Assembly (NCBI RefSeq): GCF_033568475.1
Contig: NC_133122.1
Span: forward strand, 16,496,763 to 16,560,762
Direction of reading: 5' to 3'
From: Henckelia pumila
Taxonomy: Eukaryota; Streptophyta; Magnoliopsida; Lamiales; Gesneriaceae
DNA length: 64,000 nt
Below the pieces are notes generated by a model. The model worked only from the letters and a program-made list of their open reading frames with translations. It ran no database searches and was not told the DNA's origin. Below, one piece after another: positions 11,625 to 23,391 of the stretch; positions within the stretch are counted from its first letter, which is position 1, and every line of letters begins with the position of its first letter. A program made the translations under genes and the position numbers.

Positions 11625-12299
11625 ATGGCGCCCAGTTTTCCTCGTACCCGTGCCCATTCCATCTTTCGCATGAAGCAACTGGTTATTGATAACCAGAAGC
11701 ATAAGATTACTCGACTTTGCGCTAAGGTTGTCCTTGCTAGGCGTGAGCAACGAGAATGGGAGAAGAGGGCCAACAAGTACTTCTATGAGTTAGAGCAAGT
11801 AAGGGGGGATAACATATATCTCCGTGATGACATGGACCTTAATCACTTTCGTGAAGAAGCTTTGCGCAACCAAGTGATTAAGACTGAGGAAGAGCATAAC
11901 AAAACGAAAGGAAAAATGGAGGCAGCTGAGATAGAGCATAAGCAGACCAAGGACAGATTGGGGACAGCACAGGACACCATAGCAGAGTTGTCTAGTGTTG
12001 TTAGCCACTTGACTAAACAAGTGGAGTATGAGAAGCAGTTGGGGCAGTAGTCTTGTGCAGAACATGGGCAGCGTCGTCAACAGATGCGAGATCGCATCCA
12101 GCAGCTGGAAGCTTAAGTCCAGCAATTGCAGGGTACAGTGGCAAACTTGAATAATCATAATGCCATTCTACTCCAGGCCGTGAATCAACTGCAAGAAGAG
12201 GATTCCGAGGAGGAACCTGAGGAGGATCCGGAAGAGATTGAGGTTGAGGAGGTGGCCGCCGATGTTCTGGGGGATGGAGAAGTTATAGACTTAGATTAG
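11625..12299 (+). pseudogene. Extra ORF between 5' LTR and gag: coiled-coil protein with acidic tail, two in-frame stops
   Basis: The 225-codon frame starts MAPSFPRTRAHSIFRMKQL and is interrupted by TAG at 12048 and TAA at 12114. Both sit where CAG and CAA codons would fit, so a C-to-T change explains each. Residues 15 to about 185 are heptad-like and rich in Glu, Lys, Gln and Leu, predicting a long coiled coil. The last 35 residues are strongly acidic (SEEEPEEDPEEIEVEE). I recognise no enzyme motif. Some plant retrotransposons carry such additional ORFs of unclear role; a structural or assembly role is only a guess. Confidence 0.7.
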
Positions 12300-12517
12300 T
12301 ATGGATGCATTAGTTTTTATTCAGCTATGTTTTCTTGTCACTTATTTCCAATTCAGTTGTTGCTTTCAATTCCAAAACTATCAGTTGTTAGTTCAATTCG
12401 GTTGTTATTCTGAAATTCAATGAATGGTCTTTTGTTTACCTATGTGTTCAACTTGTTAAGATATTTTTCTAATCCATAAATCTATCAGAATCTTAGAAAC
12501 TTTTACGTATGTAGGAC

Positions 12518-15500
12518 ATGGACGAGAGACCAGTACGAAACAATCGTAACCCATGCTATAGAAACCGCAACAACAACAATGAAGGGAACCCTCCGCCGCC
12601 GCAAGGGTTAGGCCTAAATCATGCTGACTTGGCGGCTATAGTAGCCATTGTGGCTAACACCCTTCAAGGGTTGGGAAACCCGCCTATAAATGGCAATCCA
12701 CCACCACAGGCAGTACCACTGGTGCATGGGGTGAAGTACCATTATGAGTCATTGAGAAAGAATCGAGCCCAAACCTTTAAAGGAGATCCAGATCCTGAGG
12801 TTGGCCAATATTGGCTCAAGAATATCGAGACTCAACTCCGCCTACTCGAAATCCCTGATGAGTTTAAGGTGGATGTAGTAACACCCTTCTTGGAAGAAAA
12901 AGCAGCCAAGTGGTGGGAGGCAGTTTCACCACCTATGATAGCAGCTGGTCCAATCACATGGCAACAATTTAAGGATACGTTCTTGAAACAGTACTATCCA
13001 GCCGAAGTTAAACTGCAGAAATTGAGTGAATTTGAAAATTTCACCCAAGCTCCGGATATGTCAGTGGTTGAATACACATCAAAATTCAACTCACTTGGGA
13101 CATATGCTCCTACGATTATGGCGGATGATATTTTCAAGATGCACCGTTACAAACGAGGGTTAAGCAGCCGTATTCAGACAGCGTTAGCAGTATACCAAGC
13201 CACAAGCTTTGCTGATCTAATGGGAGCAGCAATTCGAGCTGAGACCGACATCAATCGAAGAGAAGATGAAAACAAGAATAAGAGGCCTCTCTCAGGCCAA
13301 TATTCTCAAGGAAAGCAGCCATACAAGAAACCCAATCAGGCTAGTGGAGTAACCAAGAACACTTTTACCGGCTCCAACTATCAAGAAGCCAAAATGTGCC
13401 CTACCTGCAATACCCGTCATCCTGGAGAATGTCGGAAGAAGTCTGGAGCATGCTTTAATTGTGGGAAGCTTGGACACAGAATTGCTGATTGTCCTGAACC
13501 ATTGAACAGAGGGACAAGATCAAATGTAGATGCTACATCTAACAAACCAAAGGATCACAAGTAGAATAAGCCTAACGCACGTGTGTTTGCCCTAACTCAA
13601 GAGGAGGCAGAAAAATCTAACGATGTTGTGGCAGGTACCATTTTAATCAATCAATCTCCTGCTTATGTGTTGTTTGATTGTGGTGCTATGCATTCGTTTA
13701 TATCTAAGAGATTTGCTAAGAAGTTAGGACTTATTCCTAAAATACTTGTGGAACCTTTTAGGGTAGCAACTCCCACTAGTAAAGCAATTGAAACTCATAG
13801 GGTACACCGAGATTGCATAATTGGTATTAGTGAACACGTATTTCAAGCTGAACTGATTCAACTAAACATGGTAGAATTTGAGGCCATTCTGGGGATGGAT
13901 TGGCTAGCAAATAATCATGCATTAGTTGATTGTCGCATGAAGAATGTCAAACTGCGAACTTCAAACCTCGACGAAGTCATTTATCATGGTAAAACCAAGG
14001 AGCAGAAGTCTCTTTTATCTGCTTCTCAAGCTTGAAAAGCTATGAAAAGTGGAGAAGAAGTATATCTAGCCGTAGTAGGTGAGGTAAAGGAAGAAGTTAC
14101 TCTTGCATTAGAAAAGATTTCGGTTGTACAAGAATTTTCGGATGTGTTCCCTGAAGAACTCCCTGGAGTAATTCCTGATCGCGAGGTGGAATTTGAGATT
14201 AATCTAGTACCCGGTGCTGCACCTATCTCAAAAGCACCATATCGAATGGCTCCAGCAGAATTGAAAGAATTAAAAGAGCAACTGCAAGAATTGTTGGATA
14301 AAAAGCAAATACGACCAAGCGCATCTCCTTGGGGAGCCCCGGTTCTATTTGTGAAGAAGAAAGATGGGAGTATGAGGTTGTGTATCGATTATCTAGAACT
14401 CAATAAGATCACAATCAAGAACAAGTACCCCCTTCCAAGAATTGATGATTTGTTTGACCAACTCAAAGGAGCTACAGTCTTTTCCAAGCTCGATCTAAGG
14501 TCAGGCTATCACCAATTGAAAGTCAAAGTAGAAGACGTTCCGAAAACAGCCTTTCGGACAAGGTATGGTCATTACGAGTTCATGGTATTGCCTTTTGGGC
14601 TAACCAATGCACCAGCAGCATTCATGTATCTCATGAATAGAGTGTTCAAGCCGTTCCTTGACAAGTTTGTGGTGGTGTTTATTGACGACATTCTCGTATA
14701 TTCACCAAGTGAAGAAGATCACAAAGAACATCTCCGGCTTACTCTCCAGACTCTAAGAGAGAAAGAACTCTATGCCAAATTCAAAAAGTGTGAATTTTGG
14801 CTATAGAGCGTTGCATTCTTGGGCCATATAATATCCAAAGACGGAGTATCGGTGGATCCCAAGAAAGTGGAGGCAGTTATGGATTGGCCTAGACCAAAAA
14901 CGGTAACTGAAATTCGAAGCTTTCTAGGTTTGGCTGGTTACTATCGAAAATTTGTGGAAGGTTTTTCCTCGATAGCTATACCTCTCACCAAACTCACACG
15001 AAAGAACTCTAAGTTCAATTGGGATGAAACGTGTGAAAAGAGTTTTGAAATTTTGAAGAAAAAGTTGGCATCTACACCAGTATTGACACTACCGGCTGAA
15101 GGCAAGGATTTCACCATCTATAGCGATGCGTCAAAGGGAGGATTGGGATGTGTACTCATGCAAGATGGAAGGGTAATTGCTTATGCTTCAAGACAACTAA
15201 AGCCGTATGAGCAAAACTACCCCACACATGACCTCGAACTAGCCGCTGTGGTCTTTGCACTAAAGATTTGGAGACATTATCTTTACGGTGCAAAGTGTGA
15301 AATATTTACTGATCATCAAAGTCTCAAGTACTTGTTTACTCAAAAAGAGTTGAATATGAGACAGAGACGGTGGATTGAACTATTGAAGGATTATGACTTG
15401 ACAATAAGCTACCACCCTGGAAAAGAAAACAAGGTAGCCGATGCTCTAAGTCGGAAGAACATGGGTAAGGTGATCTTAGCCTCACTCTCAGCACAACCAT

Positions 15501-16996
15501 GTCTTCGAGAAACAGTCAAGTTGAAACAAAACCAAGATCCTTCTTTAGCAAAACTCAGGGATCAAGCAGGAGAAGGAAAGACACCAAATCTTGAAATAGA
15601 TCAAAATGGAGTTATGTGGATGAAAGGACGATTGTGTGTACCTGACATTGATAATCTTCGTCAGGAAGTAATGTCTGAAGCACACAAATCAAAATTTTCA
15701 GTTCATCCCGGCAGTACCAAAATGTATAAGGATTTGAAAGGAAATTTTTGGTGGAATGGAATGAAAAAGGATGTTGCAGAGTTTGTTTCCAGATGCGAGG
15801 TCTGTTAGCAAGTAAAAGTCGAACATCAACGACCTGGAGGATTACTGCAGCCCCTGGAAATTCCAGAATGGAAATGGGAGCACATTTCTATGGATTTTGT
15901 TGTCGGTTTACCCAATTCAAGACAGAGCCATGACGGGATATGGGTAATTGTGGATAGACTAACAAAGACAGCGCACTTCCTACCGGTTCGCATGAATTAT
16001 AACCTGGATAAGCTAGCTACCCTATATTTGGACAATATCGTGAGATTACATGGGGTACCTGCTAGTATTTTGTCAGATAGGGATCCGAGATTTGTGTCCC
16101 GATTCTGGAAAAGTTTTCAAGAAGCAATGGGGACCAAGGTTACTCTCAGTACAGCCTACCATCCGCAAACTGATGGCCAAACAGAGAGAACAATTCAAAC
16201 CTTGGAATATATGTTGAGGTCTTGTGCCCTAGACTTTAGTGGTAATTGGAGTGAACACTTGCCTTTAATCGAGTTCGCTTACAATAATAGTTACCACAGC
16301 AGTATTGGAATGGCACCGTATGAAGCTTTGTATGGGAGAAAGTGTCGTTCACCATTGTATTGGGATGAAGTTGGAGAGAAAGCCATCACTGGGCCTGAAC
16401 TTGTCCAAACAACAGTAGAAAAAGTGTCTATCATCAAGGAAAGACTCAAAGTTGGTCATGATCGACAAAAGAGCTGGGCTGATATGAAGAGACGACCGTT
16501 GGAATTTGAAATAGGTGAAAAGGCTTATGTTAAAGTCTCACCTATGAAAGGGGTGATCCGGTTCGGGAAAAACGGGAAGTTAAACCCGAGATATGTCGGA
16601 CCATTTGAGATTTTGGACAAGGTGGGAACATTGGCATATAGATTGGCATTACCACCGGATATGTCAAGAATTCACAATGTATTCCACGTGTCTCAGCTAA
16701 GAAAGTATATCCCAGACCCAAGTCATGTCCTTGAAAGTGCACCCCTTATAATCGAAGGGAATCTAAATGAGGAACTAAAGTATGAAGAGGTTCCTATTCG
16801 AATTGTGGATACAAAGGACCAAGTGCTAAGGAGACGGATTATACCATACGTTAAAGTGCAGTGGTCTAATCATTCTGAAAGAGAAGCCACATGGGAACTC
16901 GAAGAAAAGATGCGGAAACGATATCCATATCTTTTTGAAGAGCAGAACGACTCAAGTTTCGAGGACGAAACTCTCAATAAGAAGGGTGGGATGTGA
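12518..16996 (+). pseudogene. Element A gag-pol polyprotein, single frame with four in-frame stops
   Basis: Gag occupies 12518 to about 13500, with the capsid-type domain (PITWQQFKDTFLKQYYP) and CCHC knuckle CFNCGKLGHRIADC (13451-13492). A protease follows with DCGAMHSFIS, unusual for the D-S/T-G triad (13676-13684). Then come reverse transcriptase ([22 protein letters not shown] with DD at 14684-14689), RNase H ([13 protein letters not shown]) and integrase with HHCC finger and [16 protein letters not shown]-type segment and a chromodomain-like end ([19 protein letters not shown]) complete it. Stops at 13562 (TAG), 14033 (TGA), 14804 (TAG) and 15806 (TAG) all fit single C-to-T changes from CAG or CGA, and the frame never shifts. 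The final TGA lies inside the 3' LTR's first five bases. The stop at 13562 sits at the gag-protease border, where natural readthrough could occur, but decay is simpler. Confidence 0.9.
16979..16991 (+). promoter_or_regulatory. Element A polypurine tract
   Basis: A purine run AAGAAGGGTGGGA directly abuts the 3' LTR start and primes plus-strand synthesis. It contains one T and is also translated, as the last codons of pol. Confidence 0.75.
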
Positions 16997-18791
16997 GAAC
17001 CCAGCCACCAAGCAAGCAATGATGAGCCATAACAGAAGGAGTGAAGGCATGAACCATAACCTAAAGAGTGAAGGCAGAGAACTTTTCAAATCTGAAACTG
17101 AAGAATTTTAACAGCTAGTGTAACAGTCATGTAATGGTGATTAAATGATTATTATGGAGGTTAAATAACTGATCATGGGAGGCTTTTCAGTAGCTACTTG
17201 AAGCCTATAAATTATGGATTGAGCTGATGGGAAACACACCAATTTCGATCCCTCCAACACTCCATACTCGAACAACAACAACATTTTTTTCAAGCTTTGA
17301 GTTCCGTTCATTTCTGTTCATTTCGAGCTCCAGTTCCAGCCATTTTAAGCATCGAATTGCAGTCGAGTTAGCAAGGATTCAAGAAGCGGATTTCTGGACC
17401 ATTTTACGGATCAATAGCAGCGATTGAATCGAGCAATTCAAAGGATTAAGTTGCTGCTCAGAATCCTCAAAGAAGTCGGCATCGTATCGGAAGGATTATT
17501 TTGGCTATCTTCGAAAACCAGTAAGCAAAAATCTGAGATCATGTTTCTGTCCAAATTTTGAGCCTATCTCCTTCCTAAATTCGAAACTCAATAGCAGGAG
17601 TTTGAAGCTCAGAAATCTCTGCTCGGTGTTGATCTTCAAAGTTTCCAGAAAACTCGGAAAAAGTCGACATCGTTTCGAAGTAAACTTTCTATCCATTTTT
17701 GAAGGAATTTCTGTCCATTTTGAGAGCAAATTTTTGCTCATTTCTGAAGCTTTGTGGTCTGCCCAGGTTCGAGAAGTAACCTACAACAATCTAAGGAAGA
17801 AAGTGGTTGGGTTCAATTCAAGAGGCATCACCTAAGTCGAGCTAGGAGTTGCACTTTCTGTCCAAAGTTGAGAAGCTTATTTCCTTAAGATCGAGCAGAT
17901 TGTTGCCGTGAATCTATTTGAATTTTTACTCCAGTCGAGGCTCTCCAATAATCTTTACTCCTACACAATTTTTTTAGAAATCGAATACGGTAAGTGGACT
18001 TCTACCTTTCTTTTGTGTGATATAAGTTTTTACACTTATATTTATTTTTTGTGTGAGTTAAGCTTCATAAAATAAATAACGTATACTTTTGAAAATTCGA
18101 TCGGCATGATAATATTCGTTTCACTTTGATATATATTATTTGTTGGCTATTCGTGATATTATTTGAAGCATGTTAGAATTATTTGGAAATATTTGAGATG
18201 CACTGTTAAGAGTCGATTTAGAAATGGTTAAGGAATTTACGATAATTTGATTTGATTTGATATGGCCCTGATGCGGTGGGTTATAATAACCGTTCCTTTG
18301 GCCTCTCCCCTTAGAGGAGTAACATATAGGGGACTGATCAGTAGAACCACGGAAAATGAGATAATTAACAGTGCAATATTTGCTTCGTATTTGATCAAAT
18401 TCAGCATGCTTATTTTGCTTCGAGATTATGAAATATACATGTGTACATGTAAATATATTTTTGGTGTCTATCGTGCTCGATCGGCCCCCACTTGCTGAGT
18501 GTTTCCCAAAACACTCACCCCCTTACTTTCCTCCCCAGATACCGAAGAAAATTTAGAAGAGGATGAACAATATGCATTCTGGGGTTGGTGATCAAGTTGA
18601 AGTTTTATTAGTAGTTATTTTCTATTATTTTGTCGCTTCCGCTATTGTCGTATTTTCTATTTTGTAAAGATATATTTGGTTATATAAAAGACTAGTTGAA
18701 GGCTGTTATCTATACTACGTGGCTTGTTGTTTTCCAATTCGAAATGTTAAACAACGCCGATGTCAACTAGGCCCGGTTTCGGGGCGTGACA
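16992..18791 (+). repeat. Element A 3' LTR
   Basis: An 1800-bp repeat of 9421-11156 with the same termini and scattered single-base differences. It holds two short blocks missing from the 5' copy. It is followed by CCTCG, the right target duplication, and then by the rest of element B's left LTR. Confidence 0.92.
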
Positions 18792-18796
18792 CCTCG

Positions 18797-20711
18797 TTTC
18801 TAAACAACTAATGACATAAATTTTTTTTTTGTTTTTTGTAAAAAGACGTTCGCGCACCCGCGCCGGCACCTCGCCAAAACCAGCGCGCCCGCGCCCTAAC
18901 CTCGCCAAGAGTTAGCGCGCCCGCACCAACATCCGCGCGCCCGCGCCTTCCTCTCGCCCATAAATCCAAGGGGCCGAAAAGAAATCCAACCAAACCTAAA
19001 CATTTGCATTTAAAGTATCTGACAAGCCAATAACAATACAAGAAAAGTTTAGGGAAGAAAAACATTCGATTCGGTAGTACCTACATCGATTCTTGCTTAC
19101 AATACAAAACGAGAAGTTTGAATGACAAAACATGTTCGCAAAACATAAACTAGATTGACATGCTGATTCGACTTCTAAACGAGTCTCACTTCTATCTCTT
19201 TCTCTTGACGTTAACCAGGTCTATTCTGACTCGGTCCTGCCCCACCTGTTGCCAAGTACACATACAAACAAAGACAACAGCCGGATAATCCGGTGAGAAT
19301 ACAATCCCCAGTAAAAGAGACAAACATGCATATCAATTAATATATCAACACATGATATATATACAAGACAATCAATTCCAAATTCATATCTAAACTCAAT
19401 TCAAATGCATACAGTGCAATGCATGTCTTTAAAATCTGGGATTATCAAGTCGGATAATCAAAAGAGTTGCTGCTTTTGCTTTTGGGGATCCCGAGGATGA
19501 GATCACGTAAACAACTCACCGACTCTCCCGATCGAGGTGGTGCTACGTATCTCCATCCTCTAAATTTTGGTGCGACTATAAGGAGTATGCTAGCACTAGG
19601 TGAAACGGCTACACCCAGGCCACTCACAATATAATCCCCAAAACGTCTACCATAAAAGGGTCGTCCTGCCCGCTGCTCAAATCAAGAATTCTTAGCTCAA
19701 TATGAATGAAATGCAAAACGTAACTCAAATAACTTAAATAATCAAATAACATGCAAGTATGTGATTTTTTCGGAACAATCGAATCAAGTCGGATTCGAGT
19801 CACATATTCCATTCCAGTCTAAGTCAACTTATACCTCTTTCAAACGTCGATGCTCCAATCTGGAAACAACAACAATTCCTCAATCAAGATCAATCAAACT
19901 TCCTCAGTCGATAATAAGAAATCGATACTATACCGGCTACAATCTTCAAAACGATACAACTCTTGCAATCTCGCAACTCAACGACCTTCAAACGAATCTG
20001 TCAAAAGAAGTAATAAAGGCTCGAGATCAAAATACAACTCAATCGAAGACTTGGCTCAAACACTACAAACCGATTGACAATCCAAAACTCAAACCGGCGG
20101 CATAATGGCTGTATTCTGATCAAACCGAAAACGCAGACAACATAATATCAATCCAAACAACTCTTATCAATCAATATTCAACCATAACAATCCAATTCCA
20201 ACAAATCATAAAAACTCAACTTTCGAAAATCCCTTCAAAATTCATAACAAATCCGAACGACGCTCTATTTCGAAACCGACAGAGAATAAACGATCAGAAC
20301 TCTGCCAAGAATAACATACTAGCAACTCAATCGATTCTAACGACATCCCAAAAATAGAACGAATCTGATCGGAGAAATACTTACGATAGAACGAAGCTCT
20401 CACAGCCGTGATCGCTAATCTGCCTTCAAAAATAAATTCCAATGGACGGATCGAGCTCGGGGAGAAATCTGGAAGCTCAAGAACACGTTGGGGAGTCTTC
20501 AATGGGGGAGGAGGCGTGTAGGGAAGAAGGTGAAGTGAAGAGGAAGGCCAACACTTGCTTAAATATCTATTTAAGTCCAAAATTGCATTTTAGTCCCTGA
20601 AAAATTCGAAATTTGCAAAAAGGACCCTGATCAAAATCAAGTCGGCTCTTGAACTCTGGAATCTCCGATTATCTCAAATAAAGTCAATTAAGATAAAATC
20701 GGGGCGTTACA
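18797..20711 (-). repeat. Main part of element B's left (3') LTR
   Basis: It matches 41947-43879 almost base for base. It ends GGGGCGTTACA at 20711, immediately beside the polypurine tract of the minus-strand element. The CG-rich block near its left end (18842-18960) is one repeat unit shorter than in the partner LTR. The small open frames shared by both LTRs (for example near 19445, 19761 and 20242) are not genes. Confidence 0.9.
18842..18960 (-). repeat. GCGCGCCCGCG repeat block in B's left LTR
   Basis: A locally very CG-rich stretch in otherwise AT-rich DNA, with repeated GCGCGCCCGC and CCTCGCCAA words. The first unit is fused or shortened relative to the copy in the right LTR (42000-42125). 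On the element's strand it lies in U5, so it would be part of the RNA leader. Confidence 0.75.
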
Positions 20712-20745
20712 ATTCTCCCCCTCTTAGAAAAGATTTCGTCCTCGA
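20712..20745 (-). promoter_or_regulatory. Element B polypurine tract region
   Basis: Read on the minus strand, a GAGGACGAAATC motif precedes TAAGAGGGGGAGAAT, which abuts the LTR start TGTAACGCCCC. The GAGGACGAAAT word before the polypurine tract is also seen near the ends of elements A and D and is common in plant Ty3/Gypsy elements. Confidence 0.85.
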
Positions 20746-21497
20746 AATCAAACACGGTTCCAACGCGAACTGTGTCTCTCAAATACTCCTTCAAGTCCGC
20801 CAATCAAAAGTCGACTCATTCTCGTCGGCAAAATGCTCATCTGCTCAGTCATAATACGAAACATCTCTGGTTCCAACTCAAGGCATAAAATCTAAAGTTC
20901 GACTCGTCTGATCTGGCTGTCCGTCGTTCTGAGGATATCGAACTGAATAAGTTGAAATCAGACAACAAAATCTCATCGAAGTCCTTGCCGAAAGAACGAG
21001 TGCCTCAAAGATCTCTATCTAAACTGACAGACTTCGGCAAAAACATGACATCTGACTACCTCTGACAAGATATCAATCCTCTAGTCTTGACTGAAAGTCA
21101 TTCTGTACAGAAAACGGTAGCCGATTCCAACAATCGGTCAATCGAAGTTAGATAGTAGATAAAATAAGAACAGCTCAAAACATCAGCTGCTGCATACAAT
21201 TCCTCAGATAAAGATTCGCAGTCAGAAATCTGAAACAATCTAATCCTCTTTTCTGCCTCCAAATCAGCTCCAACTGTGAAAACAATTACTCCAACTCCCT
21301 AATCATAGAAAAGATCACGGAAATCTCTTCATAAGAAAATAGATAACAGATCCCCAAATCAATAAGATCGCTGCGAGCTCGAAGTCCAGATTCAGACATT
21401 GAGTCTCGAGCGTCTTCAGCTGTCTCGATGTCCAGACTATAGCGCGATTCCTCTGAATAAGAATACATCCCAAAATCTCGATAAGAAGAGAGCGTTG
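20746..21497 (-). pseudogene. Element B integrase scrap and degenerate pol 3' region
   Basis: At about 20890-21020 the minus strand reads a broken integrase core. A DRD-like motif is followed by YPQNDGQPDQTSRTLDFM, clearly derived from the conserved [11 protein letters not shown] block, with a stop at the usual Arg. The integrase C-terminus that should follow for several hundred bases is missing before the polypurine tract. No readable domain was found in 21020-21497, which ends at element C. Confidence 0.65.
21493..21497. repeat. Candidate left target duplication of element C (CGTTG)
   Basis: CGTTG precedes C's left LTR and TGCTG (32731-32735) follows its right LTR. Three of five bases agree and both differences are transitions, so this is an eroded duplication at best. 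Confidence 0.45.
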
Positions 21498-23374
21498 TGT
21501 TGGAAAATTGTGTTCAGATCAATTAGAATTGATACCCGGTGCAGCGAAAGTTTAAAAAATTTATTTTATTAATATGGAACGATTCCATATCTGGGTATCA
21601 AAACTTTACGATTAAATTTGTGTAAGTAAAACAAATAATCACTATTAAATATTTTAGCTTGAAATCTCGAAGCGAGATTATGGACACCAACAGAATTTAA
21701 TCTGCTCTTGTTATATATCCCAGGAACTGATGAATGAACGTTTCTTCAATCAGGTCCACGAATAGAAAACAAAACCCTCTGATTGACTGCACTAGAAATC
21801 AATCAGAAATTTGCGTAGAGAATAAACAGATATGATCTGTTAATTCAGATTGTAATTTTTCACAAAAATCACAACCCGAATTTTCTCCAAAAGGGACAGA
21901 GGATTTCGAAAATCCCCTTGAATAATATAGGCTGAAATTCGAAAATTGCAAGACTGAAAATCTTATGGAATTTTCGAACACTGCATTATATTTATAGATA
22001 ATTTCTAGTTATAATTGTATCAGGACTCTAACTTCTTAAAGCCCACAATCCATAACTTAAGCCCAACAAGCCAAGCCTGTTGCTATAGAAATTAATATAA
22101 AATTCATCGTGACTCCGATTGATAAACTGATTTTATCAATGTGCACAGAAACCATTTTTGCATCTCTTAGAGTCAAGATAATTTTTCTGAATCCAAATTC
22201 AGTGATTTCCAAAAATTCCCATCCCTATGTCATTTTAGGAAATCTCACTCCCTTTAGTTAAGAAGTCCAACTTCTCTTTCATTAAATTTAACTCTTTAAA
22301 TTTAACTATCTCTACGGGGTTTTAGTAATCCATTACTTGTGTAACCCTCAATGGTTCAGGAATACAGCTAGCCGTGGGCTCACAACTCCTTGTGACTCGG
22401 AACAACAATTTCCGACTTACCCATCGAATCATGGTAAGAGCGCCTAGCAACATCGCCTCATGATTCCCTAGGTATTACTGATAGTGCCTGCAAGAACCAG
22501 TAGATTTTGGTTAGCATACAGTACGGTCCCTTCATCCATATATCCCGATCGAATCAACAACCATTGGTATATCGAGAGTTGTTCGAGATTCGATAACTAT
22601 GCATAACATCTTGGAGATCTATTAGTGACATCACATGTGTTACTAGGAACACCAAGTAACCTAAAACACATCATGTACTTTGGCCAGAGATTCGTCACAC
22701 TAATATCTCCTCAGATCGCATAGGATATCCACACTCGCAAGTATGTGGTGAATCCTTGACAACAAAGCATCGACTCCTATATGTGTCGTAACTGTACCCA
22801 ATCCCGACACCTGATGATCCCAATAGAGTCGGTAAACGAGTCAAAGTACAGTACTAACATATAGAGTCTCAATGATGTTTCAAGTAATAAGGACTAATGG
22901 TGTACAACCAAAACCGCGGACTTTATCCACTCGATAAGTGATAACCACTTGGAAAGTCCGAATAGGGTAGTTCGATCATTCATCATATGAATATCCATTT
23001 GCATGCTTTGAACATTTCTATGTTTCATACCAATGAAACGTGGTACTCGGCATCACAAATGCTAGTCTCAATCTCGAGCGATCCTTATCCTTATTTGCGG
23101 ACGGCTCAATTGACTAGAAACAGTTTAGAATATACAGTGACTATAAGATATGTTTCATGATAGCCATCCCCATGTGCTACCACATCTTACATACACTATA
23201 GTATATTCAAGGTCTTTATCAAAACAACAATAGTATATCATAATATAACAATATGAAGAAAGATAAAGTCAATGCCATTATAAAAGTGTAAATTATATTA
23301 AACAAAAGATTGTTTTACATAGAGTCATAAAAGCCCTTAGCCACAAGTTGGCTAACCGGGCACCCACTCTTTCA
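21498..23374 (-). repeat. Element C left (3') LTR
   Basis: An 1877-bp LTR with TG...CA termini, matched by the interrupted copy at 28972-32730. The short open frames inside both copies (for example near 21799 and 29276) are LTR shadows. Confidence 0.9.
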
Positions 23375-23391
23375 ATCTCCCACTTGCCCTA
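23375..23391 (-). promoter_or_regulatory. Element C polypurine tract
   Basis: The minus strand reads TAGGGCAAGTGGGAGAT directly before the 3' LTR, a typical Copia polypurine tract. Confidence 0.82.

Larger units (their letters stand above)
9421..18791 (+). mobile_element. Element A: full-length Ty3/Gypsy retrotransposon with extra coiled-coil ORF
   Basis: LTRs are 9421-11156 and 16992-18791, beginning TGTGAGAACCC and ending GGGGCGTGACA. A primer-binding site, a coiled-coil ORF, gag-pol and a polypurine tract follow in order. The pol order PR-RT-RNase H-integrase and a C-terminal chromodomain-like tail place it with the chromoviruses, probably Tekay/Del-like. The coding region is one frame interrupted by four stops and no frameshift. 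The 5' LTR is 64 bp shorter than the 3' LTR because two short blocks are absent. Confidence 0.92.

Noticed and set aside
13562-13564. Programmed stop-codon readthrough at the gag-protease border of element A
   Set aside because: The position would fit, but three further stops of the same C-to-T type in pol make ordinary decay the simpler explanation.
18808-20580. Several 60-114-codon open frames, repeated at 41958-43748
   Set aside because: They lie in the two LTRs of element B, so their duplication is LTR identity, not gene conservation; none has a recognisable domain.
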